The notes under the pieces: generated by a model
The model's input: only the letters and a program-made list of their open reading frames with translations
The model's database searches: none
Told to the model about the DNA's origin: nothing
Part shown: positions 1 through 5,115 of the stretch, piece by piece
How the letters are laid out: the number at the start of each line of letters is the position of its first letter
How positions within the stretch are numbered: position 1 is the first letter of the stretch
Assembly (NCBI GenBank): GCA_947447845.1
Contig: CANFNO010000164.1
Span: 1 to 6,708, forward strand
DNA: 6,708 nt
Reading direction: 5' to 3'
Source of the DNA: Burkholderiales bacterium
GTDB lineage: Bacteria; Pseudomonadota; Gammaproteobacteria; Burkholderiales; Burkholderiaceae
Translations under genes and position numbers: made by a program

Positions 1-636
1 AAAGACGGTGCCCGCCCGTTGGCAACTACCGATTATTTGTGCCCGGTGGATGGCGCCATCAGCCAGTTCGGTTGCATCACCGGTGATCAAATATTCCAGG
101 CCAAAGGCCACAGCTACAGCACCACCGCCTTGGTCGGGGGCGATGCCGCGCTGGCCGCGCAATTCCAGGATGGCAGCTTTGCCACGCTGTATTTGAGCCC
201 ACGCGACTACCACCGCATCCACATGCCCTGCGATGGCGAACTGCGCCGCATGATTTATGTGCCGGGCGATTTGTTCTCGGTTAATCCGACCACGGCGCGC
301 GGCGTACCGGGGCTCTTTGCGCGAAATGAGCGCGTCGTGTGTGTGTTTGATTCAGTGGACGGCCCGTTTGTGCTGACGCTGGTGGGTGCCACCATTGTGG
401 GCAGCATGGCTACCGTCTGGCACGGTCAGGTGAACCCGCCGCGCAGCCCACAGATTTGCGAATGGCAATACCAGAGCGGTCAGGTCAGTTTGAAAAAGGG
501 TGCCGAGATGGGCCGCTTTATGCTGGGCTCCACCGTGGTGATGCTGTTTGGCAAAGACCGCTTGTCGTTTAACCCGCAATGGACCGCTGCACGCCCGATC
601 CGTATGGGTGAAGTGATGGGCAGCAAGCCCGGTTAA
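1..636 (+). CDS. psd: Phosphatidylserine decarboxylase proenzyme, 5'-truncated by the window edge
   Basis: This membrane-associated, pyruvoyl-dependent enzyme converts phosphatidylserine to phosphatidylethanolamine. The frame is open from base 1, so the N-terminus lies outside the window; 211 residues are visible, beginning about residue 74 of the E. coli enzyme. The catalytic triad is complete: Asp17 in PVDG, His74 in YHRIHMP, and Ser177 in the LGST self-cleavage motif (bases 523-534), matching E. coli D90, H147 and S254. The Asp-to-His spacing of 57 equals that of E. coli. Cleavage before Ser177 would give the beta chain and a short pyruvoyl alpha chain. Other family hallmarks are [18 protein letters not shown] and VGATIVGS. 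The protein stops about 34 residues after LGST and lacks the long acidic tail of E. coli Psd, which is variable in the family. The ATG-less frame near base 19 is not a start; the preceding KDGARPL residues fit the family. The identification is very secure. Confidence 0.97.
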   Translation, partial: KDGARPLATTDYLCPVDGAISQFGCITGDQIFQAKGHSYSTTALVGGDAALAAQFQDGSFATLYLSPRDYHRIHMPCDGELRRMIYVPGDLFSVNPTTARGVPGLFARNERVVCVFDSVDGPFVLTLVGATIVGSMATVWHGQVNPPRSPQICEWQYQSGQVSLKKGAEMGRFMLGSTVVMLFGKDRLSFNPQWTAARPIRMGEVMGSKPG

Positions 637-638
637 AG

Positions 639-722
639 CATCTTGCCGGAGAGTATTTCGCCTCTAAATCGGGTGTGAACGCGAAAGCCCGTCGTAGACA
701 GTGCGTGACGCACGGCAAGATG
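639..722. repeat. 10-bp inverted repeat interleaved with the larger element
   Basis: CATCTTGCCG at 639-648, three bases after the psd stop, is exactly complementary to CGGCAAGATG at 713-722. The right copy lies inside the loop of the 23-nt inverted repeat at 655-758, while the left copy lies outside it. The pairing order is therefore left-small, left-large, right-small, right-large. The two stems cannot both form as simple nested hairpins; they are either alternatives or a pseudoknot. The matches are read directly from the sequence; any role in termination or RNA stability is inference. Confidence 0.75.
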
Positions 723-758
723 GGCTGACAAAGTGCACGCCCGATTTAGAGGCGAAAT
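655..758. repeat. 104-bp element bounded by 23-nt inverted repeats; possible bidirectional terminator or small repeat element
   Basis: The arm at 655-677 pairs with the arm at 736-758 over all 23 positions; the only non-Watson-Crick pair is T676-type T:G near the loop, which is a G-U wobble in RNA. The 58-base interior holds a small hairpin, GTGCG-TGA-CGCAC (701-713), and a 5-bp pairing AGCCC (686-690) with GGGCT (722-726). The right arm ends on the first base of the complement of the DUF3567 stop codon. The element fills the gap between convergent psd and DUF3567, so hairpin-mediated termination or 3'-end protection of both messages is a natural role. Neither side has a clear U-tract, so it is not a textbook intrinsic terminator. 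A REP-like or MITE-like repeat is the alternative; no clean target-site duplication was seen. Confidence 0.8.
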
Positions 759-1069
759 TAGTGCACAAGGACCGGGTTTTGCGCCAGCTCGGCGTAACGC
801 TCTAGCGTATCTTCCACTTCTTCCTGGGTCGGCGTGTTGACCTGCCAGGCCACGATGTGCTGCTGGAACAACTCAGCCCAGGAGCCATCCAGGTAAACCT
901 CTTTGCCCGAGCGTTTGTCCACAATTTCGAAGCCATGGCGCATCAGCATGGGCAGAACCTGGGCACCGTGTTCCGACTTGCTGGCACCAGAGGGATGGCG
1001 AAGATCCGACTCCAGATTGGCCAACATGTGGGTCACGGAATAGGTCTCAGAGTCGTAGAGTGTGTGCAT
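758..1069 (-). CDS. DUF3567 (BTH_I0359-type) family protein, 103 aa
   Basis: This is a small soluble protein of unknown function, of a family I recall from Burkholderiales. The features recognised are the N-terminal MHTLYDSETYSV, the central GFEIVDKRSGKEVYLDGSWAE block (residues 46-66), a TPTQEEVEDTLERY helix, and the C-terminal LAQNPVLVH. There is no signal peptide, membrane segment or cysteine pair. I chose the ATG at 1067-1069 because it matches the usual family N-terminus and has an AGGAAA Shine-Dalgarno-like stretch about 11 bases upstream. A TTG 10 codons earlier (base 1099) is open but gives an unusual N-terminal extension. Residues 20-40 are loosely conserved and hydrophilic, longer than in the Burkholderia/Ralstonia forms I recall. 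The gene lies 85 bases downstream of the DUF3108 gene on the same strand, so co-transcription is possible. Its stop touches the 23-nt inverted repeat. Family assignment is fairly sure; function is unknown. Confidence 0.8.
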   Translation of the reverse strand: MHTLYDSETYSVTHMLANLESDLRHPSGASKSEHGAQVLPMLMRHGFEIVDKRSGKEVYLDGSWAELFQQHIVAWQVNTPTQEEVEDTLERYAELAQNPVLVH

Positions 1070-1154
1070 GGCGGCTTGCTTTCCTGGGTTGCTTTGCAAT
1101 TGGTAGCTTGCTGTCTGAATTCAAGAGTAACAGGAAAATCAGCCACGCACGTTT

Positions 1155-2300
1155 TCAATTCGGTTTTTGGGTCTTTCGCCACAAAAGATCGGCGAACGCG
1201 CCATTGGCCTCGGTAATGCGCAGGCGCACGGGCAAATAGTTCAGATCGGGAGCCAACCAAACTTCAATACGCTGATCAAACTCCACGGTGGGTTCTTTGC
1301 TGAGCTTGAGTGCGGTGAGCGTGCCGCCGGGCAATTCCAGCGACTCGGTCGTGCCAACCTTGAAGTTCCACAACTCGGCACGGTGCGCGTCGGCGGCCTG
1401 AAATGCAATGGCAGTGCCACTGGTGTGGCGCTCAGGCTCACCAGCCACGATAGCACTGAGTTGCAGGATGGCGCTGAGTTTGTCCTGGGCGCCCGTTTGC
1501 AGGGGCACATCCGGGTTGTTGGCGCTAAACGAGATGATGCCCTTCTCGCGCTGGAAATGGGTGGCCAGCTCTGCACCGCGCGGCTTGTCGCCAAAGCGCA
1601 GGGGTTGCAGGCCGCCATCGGTCAAGTCGCCCTTGCTACTCCAGGTGCGTACCCGAAAGCCCCAGGCCGATATTTCCAGACGTGCGCTGTAACGTTCGCC
1701 GTCCGGCGACCAGAGCAATTCACCGCTGGCGGCATATTTGATGAAGCCGCGTTCCTCACCTTTGCCGTCATAAATCAGCAGCACGGGCGGTGCATAAGAC
1801 AGCTTTTGGACGCGAGGCACATCGACAACCGGGGGCGCAGCGGGTGGGGTCGGTGGTGTCGGTTCGTTCAACACGACCTCTGCTGAAGCAATTTTGGTCT
1901 CGGGCGCTGCAGTCACTTCTGGCGCTTTCAGCGGCGAGGTTGCTGGCAGTTCGGTTGCCGTGGTTGCTTGTGCGCTTGACGCAGGGGTTTCAGTCGCTTC
2001 GGGGTTCTGTGGCGCAAGCTTTGGCGCCGCGCTGTTGGTGGCGGGCTTCCTGGCTTTGGCGGGCAGCTGCGGGGGCTTCGGCACAGGCTTAAGCGCTGTC
2101 TGCGCTGGCGCAATGACGCGGGTGAGCACGCTCAGGCTCAAGGGTGGCGTGTTTTCGGTAGAGCCCAGCAGCGGGCCCACGCCAGCCGGTATGCCACCCA
2201 GCACCAGCGCATGTGCTGCGACCACGATGGCGGTCAGCACCATCAGCTTGCGCAGCGGTGATTGGTAGCCGGGGGGTGTGGCGGTGGGGGGGCGAGGCAT
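1155..2300 (-). CDS. Membrane-anchored DUF3108 domain protein with Pro/Ala-rich linker, 381 aa
   Basis: The layout is a short basic, Pro-rich N-terminus, one hydrophobic segment at about residues 19-40 (VLTAIVVAAHALVLGGIPAG), a low-complexity Pro/Ala/Thr/Lys linker at about 50-165, and a C-terminal DUF3108 domain at about 168-378. The domain was recognised from YDGKGEERGFIKYAASGELLWSPDGERYSARLEISAWG and the closing LPVRLRITEANGAFADLLW. The protein is probably an inner-membrane protein with its beta-rich domain in the periplasm; no enzymatic activity is known for DUF3108. The anchor plus proline-rich linker looks like TonB, but the C-terminal domain is not TonB. The start is uncertain: the frame is open further upstream to 2555, but that stretch runs opposite the FAH-family gene and reads as a shadow. 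ATG at 2300 precedes the membrane segment; an ATG 19 codons later (residue 20) is also possible. Neither has a clear ribosome-binding site. Confidence 0.85.
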   Translation of the reverse strand: MPRPPTATPPGYQSPLRKLMVLTAIVVAAHALVLGGIPAGVGPLLGSTENTPPLSLSVLTRVIAPAQTALKPVPKPPQLPAKARKPATNSAAPKLAPQNPEATETPASSAQATTATELPATSPLKAPEVTAAPETKIASAEVVLNEPTPPTPPAAPPVVDVPRVQKLSYAPPVLLIYDGKGEERGFIKYAASGELLWSPDGERYSARLEISAWGFRVRTWSSKGDLTDGGLQPLRFGDKPRGAELATHFQREKGIISFSANNPDVPLQTGAQDKLSAILQLSAIVAGEPERHTSGTAIAFQAADAHRAELWNFKVGTTESLELPGGTLTALKLSKEPTVEFDQRIEVWLAPDLNYLPVRLRITEANGAFADLLWRKTQKPN

Positions 2301-2444
2301 GCGAAAAGATTGGGAGTGGGGAGCGCTCCACTGTGTAACGCTTGTGGCTGAGTTTAGGGCGACTTGGTGCACACCGGGCAGAGCGGGAGTGCGGAGCCGG
2401 ACTCGCCCCCGCTTGGCGCTTGGAAAAGCAGCGAAAATGCCCCC
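2301..2444. promoter_or_regulatory. Divergent intergenic region with a 10-bp palindrome and a GC-rich leader hairpin
   Basis: This 144-bp gap separates divergent DUF3108 (-) and the FAH-family gene (+) and must hold promoters for both; I could not pick convincing -35/-10 pairs. Two structures stand out. GGAGCGCTCC at 2320-2329 is a perfect palindrome lying 20 bases before the DUF3108 ATG, flanked by AGTGG (2315-2319) and CCACT (2328-2332). In the FAH leader, AGCGG-GAGT (2382-2390) can pair with ACTC (2401-2404) and CCGCT (2409-2413), with a 4-base bulge. A regulator-binding site and a leader hairpin are possible readings only. Confidence 0.4.
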
Positions 2445-3446
2445 ATGAAACTTGCCACATACAAAGACGGATCGCGAGACGGCCAATTGGTCGTGGTGTC
2501 GCGGGATTTGAGCCACGCGCATTACGCCTCCCATGTTGCCAACCGGCTGCAACAAGTGTTGGATGACTGGAATTTTCTATCGCCCCAATTGCAGGACATT
2601 TTTGATGCGCTCAACGCGGGGCGCGCACGCCATGCGTTCCCGTTTGATCCGGCACAGTGCATGGCGCCGCTGCCACGCGCCTTCCAATGCGTCAGCGCCG
2701 TTGCCTATCCCAGTCACGCCGATTTGCTGCGACGGGCGTTGGGGGTAACCGAGCCGGAAACGGTGAGCGGCCCCGCAATGCACCAGGGTGCAGGTGATGC
2801 GCTGATGGGTGCGCACGATCCAATGCGCTGCGCCAACGAATCGTTCGGGCTGGATTTTGGCGCTGGCGTGGCAGTGATCACCGGGGATATTCCACAAGAG
2901 TGCGCCGCCGATCGCGCACTGGATGGCGTGCGTCTGCTGATGCTCTGCAACCAGGCGAGCCTGCGTTACCTGGAGCGTGAGGACACAGCGCCCGGGGTGC
3001 AAAGCCGACCCGGCACAGCCTTCAGCCCCGTGGCGATCACCCCCGACGAACTAGGTGAAGCCTGGGGCCGAGGCCGCGTGAACCTGCCTCTGCAATGCAG
3101 TTGGAATGGCCGCAAGGTCGGCATGTGCGAGGCGGGTGTGGACATGGGCTACCACTTCGGGCAACTTATCGCTTACCTGGCCAAGACCCGTGCACTGCGC
3201 GCCGGGACGATTGTGGCGGCGGGACCGGTAAGCAATGCCGGTGCCCTGAAGAAAGGCCAATGGACTTGGCCGGCGGGCTTTAACTGCATTGCCGAGAAGC
3301 GTGCGATGGAAACACTGCAGGACGGGCAAGCGGCCACCGAGTTCATGCGTTACGGCGATACCGTGCGCATCGAAATGAAAAACGCCGCCGGGAATAGCCT
3401 TTTTGGCGTGATTGAGCAGGAAATGACGGCGTTAGTTCTGGGTTAA
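2445..3446 (+). CDS. Fumarylacetoacetate hydrolase-family protein with altered metal-binding site, 333 aa
   Basis: The protein has the FAH (FAA_hydrolase) fold, whose usual members are Mg/Mn/Ca-dependent hydrolases, hydratases or decarboxylases of small keto acids. It was recognised from MKLATYKDGSRDGQLVVVSRDL, the Pro-rich CMAPLPRAF (72-80), DFGAGVAVITGDIP (137-150), the TAFSPVAITPDELG block (191-204), GVDMGYHFGQLIAYLAKTR, and the C-terminal AEKRAMET and FMRYGDTVRIEM. Active members carry an ExE metal pair after LDF and an Asp in an NDW motif. Here these are Gly139/Gly141 and Gln170 (CNQAS), and the usual active-site Lys before the TxFSP block is Arg188. The frame is uninterrupted and conserved elsewhere, so this looks like a divergent paralogue, not a decayed gene. 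Start: ATG at 2445 matches the family N-terminus; a GTG at 2364 would add 27 atypical residues. Its stop overlaps the end of marC by 15 bp. Substrate and activity are unknown. Confidence 0.88.
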   Translation: MKLATYKDGSRDGQLVVVSRDLSHAHYASHVANRLQQVLDDWNFLSPQLQDIFDALNAGRARHAFPFDPAQCMAPLPRAFQCVSAVAYPSHADLLRRALGVTEPETVSGPAMHQGAGDALMGAHDPMRCANESFGLDFGAGVAVITGDIPQECAADRALDGVRLLMLCNQASLRYLEREDTAPGVQSRPGTAFSPVAITPDELGEAWGRGRVNLPLQCSWNGRKVGMCEAGVDMGYHFGQLIAYLAKTRALRAGTIVAAGPVSNAGALKKGQWTWPAGFNCIAEKRAMETLQDGQAATEFMRYGDTVRIEMKNAAGNSLFGVIEQEMTALVLG

Positions 3447-4034
3447 TTGTTGGGCGAAAGTTTTGATGCCGCGCAGCATCATTTCAATTGAAACTGATAC
3501 CAGCACCAATCCCATCAGCCGCTCCACGGCGACTACTAGGCGTGTGCCGATAACCCGTTGGATGCGTTCGGCCGATACCAGCACCACCGCGCTGACCAGC
3601 ATGGTGACGCACAGGGCTGCAATCCATTCCATACGCTTCTCCGGTTGCTGGGAGACCAGCAGCAGCACAGTAGCCAGCGCGCTGGGACCGGCTATGGCGG
3701 GCACTGCCAGGGGCACGATCAGCGGCTCTACCATCTGCTCCGGGTCGACGCTTTCGGGCGGTGGAAACACCATGCGCAGGGCGATCAGAAACAGAATTAC
3801 GCCACCGCCGATTTGCAGTGCCAACTCGGAGAGGTTCATGACTTCCAGGAAACGCTCTCCCACAAACATGAAGGTCAGCAAGAGTACGAACGCAATCAGG
3901 ATTTCGCGCAGGATCACCCAAGGCCTGCGCTCGGGCGCGACGTTCTTGAGGGCGTTGGCGAATATCGGGATGTTGCCGACAGGGTCGGTAATCAACACCA
4001 GCAGGATGGTGGCGGAGGCAAAGGTGTAATTCAT
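3432..4034 (-). CDS. MarC-family integral membrane protein, 200 aa
   Basis: This is an inner-membrane protein of the MarC (UPF0056) family, annotated by analogy as NAAT-type transporters; the true substrate is unsettled, and E. coli MarC itself was shown not to be involved in multiple antibiotic resistance. About six hydrophobic segments are visible (roughly residues 5-27, 41-58, 70-90, 106-128, 137-155, 170-188). The signatures are DPVGNIPIF (17-25), GGGVILFLIALRM (76-88), PLAVPAIAGPSALAT (108-122) and ERLMGLVLVSVSIEMMLRGI at the C-terminus. Length is normal for the family. Start: ATG at 4034 fits the usual MNYTF-like beginning; the frame is open 62 codons further, but that stretch lies over the zinc-finger gene and is a shadow. 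No strong ribosome-binding site was seen. It lies 77 bases downstream of the DksA-like gene on the same strand, so read-through from it is likely. Its end overlaps the FAH-family gene. Confidence 0.95.
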   Translation of the reverse strand: MNYTFASATILLVLITDPVGNIPIFANALKNVAPERRPWVILREILIAFVLLLTFMFVGERFLEVMNLSELALQIGGGVILFLIALRMVFPPPESVDPEQMVEPLIVPLAVPAIAGPSALATVLLLVSQQPEKRMEWIAALCVTMLVSAVVLVSAERIQRVIGTRLVVAVERLMGLVLVSVSIEMMLRGIKTFAQQLTQN

Positions 4035-4111
4035 TTGGGTGCGTGCAGGCGGAGCATGCGCGCAGGATAGCAGCCCAGGGCCGGGCACTGACCGGCTCCT
4101 GTGGGCCAGAC

Positions 4112-4480
4112 TCAGATGCGGTTGGCTTTTTCCAGCTTTTCCTGGCAATGAATGCAACGTACCGCTTCGGGGGCAGCACGCAGACGCGCTTCTGCAATAT
4201 GTGCGCCGCAATCCAGGCATTCGCCATAACTGCCATCTTCAATGCGTTTGAGGGCGGCATTGACCGCTGCAATTTCAGCGGTGTCGTGGGCGTCCAGCGC
4301 AAACTCCAGATCACGCGCCGAATTAGCCGCCGCCGGGGTGTCATCGCGCGTGGCGAAGTGTTCGGTGGAGGCCTCAGCGCGGCCTACGGCCCCACCGCGC
4401 AGAATGGCAAGCTGCTCCATCAGCGAGGTGCGTTGCGTCAGCAGTGCGGACTTGAAGGTGGAGGTGTCCAGATGTTTCAT
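4112..4480 (-). CDS. DksA/TraR-family C4 zinc-finger protein, 122 aa
   Basis: This is a small regulator-type protein of the DksA/TraR superfamily, whose studied members insert a coiled-coil into the RNA polymerase secondary channel. An N-terminal helical region (about 1-85) is followed by a C4 zinc finger CLDC-x17-CIHC (Cys88, Cys91, Cys109, Cys112) and a short basic C-terminal helix. RIEDGSYGECLDCG and ARLRAAPEAVRC are typical of the family. The protein is shorter than E. coli DksA (151 aa). The expected tip sequence carries RDDTPAAA (residues 45-52) instead of the DxxDxA of DksA/TraR, so a DksA-like effect on initiation cannot be assumed. The ATG at 4480 has AAGAAGA about 7-8 bases upstream, a good ribosome-binding site. 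The gene precedes marC on the same strand and is divergent from the copper chaperone gene. It should not be called dksA itself. Confidence 0.9.
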   Translation of the reverse strand: MKHLDTSTFKSALLTQRTSLMEQLAILRGGAVGRAEASTEHFATRDDTPAAANSARDLEFALDAHDTAEIAAVNAALKRIEDGSYGECLDCGAHIAEARLRAAPEAVRCIHCQEKLEKANRI

Positions 4481-4619
4481 GGTCGATCTTCTTGTAATGA
4501 TGGATTCATGTTGCGCCTTAGCGCTGGCATATGTCTTTGACGGGGGTCAAGGAATGCAAGGTGCGGCCCCTTTCGGCCGATGGTGATAATGGCCGCCTTA
4601 CCCGAGGTATATCCAGCCC
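4481..4619. promoter_or_regulatory. Divergent intergenic region between the DksA-like and copper chaperone genes
   Basis: This 139-bp gap must contain promoters for both genes. It holds two inverted repeats: TTGAC-GGGG-GTCAA (4537-4550) and CGGCC (4574-4578) with GGCCG (4591-4595) around a 12-base spacer. That spacer ends in GATAAT (4585-4590), a reasonable -10 box for the + strand gene, which would give a leader of about 20 bases, but no good -35 box sits 16-18 bases upstream. A GAGG at 4604-4607 is the likely ribosome-binding site for the ATG at 4620. If GATAAT is the -10, the second repeat would bracket it like an operator. This is inference and of low certainty. Confidence 0.35.
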
Positions 4620-5090
4620 ATGAAACCCGCATCGATAGTTATTGCCTCCTGCTTGGCTCTTGGCCCGTTTGTTTCGCTCTTTGCCCAAACAGTGGAGGTC
4701 AGTGGCATCTGGGCCCGCGCTACGGTTCCCGGTCAAAGGGCCACCGGCGCCTTTATGCACCTGATGTCCCCCAAAGGCGCCCGGTTGGTGGGCGCCAGCA
4801 CCCCGGTCGCGGCGCTGGCCGAAGTGCATGAAATGAAGTTGGAAGAGGGCGTGATGCGCATGCGCGCGGTGCCCGGTGGTTTGGAGTTGCCCCCTGGAAA
4901 AATGGTGGAGCTCAAGCCGGGCGGTTATCACCTGATGCTGCTGGATTTGAAGCAGCCGCTGCCGAAGGAAAGCACGATTGCCCTGACCCTGGTGTTTCAG
5001 GATGCCAAGGGCGCCGAGACCCGCACCGAGTTCAAGGTGCCGGTGGGCATGCAGCCACCCGCGGACGCGGGGGCTGCCGCCAAACCCTAA
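4620..5090 (+). CDS. Periplasmic PCu(A)C-family copper chaperone, 156 aa
   Basis: PCu(A)C proteins bind Cu(I) in the periplasm and, in studied bacteria, deliver it to the CuA or CuB site of cytochrome oxidases, often with Sco proteins. A Sec signal peptide covers about residues 1-22 (MKPAS..., hydrophobic core, likely cleavage SLFA/QT). The mature part opens with VEVSGIWARATVPGQRATGAFMHL, the standard family start. The copper ligands are present: His70 and Met72 (HEM), Met81, and His104 and Met106 (GGYHLM), with H-x10-M spacing and 22 residues between Met81 and His104, close to the published H(M)x10Mx21HxM motif. The C-terminal tail (PPADAGAAAKP) is not His-rich, unlike some variants. No sco or oxidase gene is nearby in the window. 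The facing gene, ending 13 bp away, encodes a TonB-dependent receptor. Identification is firm; the exact client is unknown. Confidence 0.95.
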   Translation: MKPASIVIASCLALGPFVSLFAQTVEVSGIWARATVPGQRATGAFMHLMSPKGARLVGASTPVAALAEVHEMKLEEGVMRMRAVPGGLELPPGKMVELKPGGYHLMLLDLKQPLPKESTIALTLVFQDAKGAETRTEFKVPVGMQPPADAGAAAKP

Positions 5091-5115
5091 AGGTTTGTAA
5101 TCTTTAGAGCGGCAG
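5051..5115. terminator. Overlapping hairpins across the convergent stop codons; candidate bidirectional terminator
   Basis: Four pairings compete here. Hairpin A is GCAGCC (5051-5056), bulged A, CCCGC (5058-5062), loop GGAC, GCGGG-GGCTGC (5067-5077): 11 GC-rich base pairs. Hairpin B is CTGCCGC (5074-5080) with GCGGCAG (5109-5115). Inside B lie two alternative 6-bp stems: CAAACC (5081-5086) with GGTTTG (5092-5097), and CTAAAG (5087-5092) with CTTTAG (5102-5107). The region contains the stop codons of both convergent genes. The pairings are exact in the sequence; the terminator role is inferred from position, as no long U-tract follows on either strand. Confidence 0.5.

Noticed and set aside
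655..758. Insertion sequence or MITE with target-site duplication
   Set aside because: The arms are long and near perfect, but no clean flanking direct repeat was found, so a mobile origin is left only as a possibility.
1167..1886. 239-codon open frame on the + strand opposite the DUF3108 gene
   Set aside because: It lies wholly antisense to a well-supported gene, its translation shows no recognisable domain, and long antisense frames are common in GC-rich DNA.
2364..2444. GTG start adding 27 residues to the FAH-family protein
   Set aside because: MKLATYKDGS is the usual N-terminus of this family; the extra residues are atypical and cover the GC-rich leader hairpin.
2301..2555. 85-codon N-terminal extension of the DUF3108 frame
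   Set aside because: It overlaps the FAH-family gene on the other strand, has no signal or domain, and would bury the membrane anchor mid-protein.
4035..4220. 62-codon N-terminal extension of the MarC frame
   Set aside because: It overlaps the zinc-finger coding region in another frame, and MarC proteins normally begin right at the first membrane segment.
4112..4480. Calling the zinc-finger gene dksA
   Set aside because: The protein is shorter and lacks the DxxDxA tip motif; a true dksA is expected elsewhere in the genome.
4043..4540. 165-codon + strand frame opposite the zinc-finger gene
   Set aside because: The zinc-finger gene on the other strand has a ribosome-binding site and an intact CxxC-x17-CxxC motif; this frame has no family resemblance.
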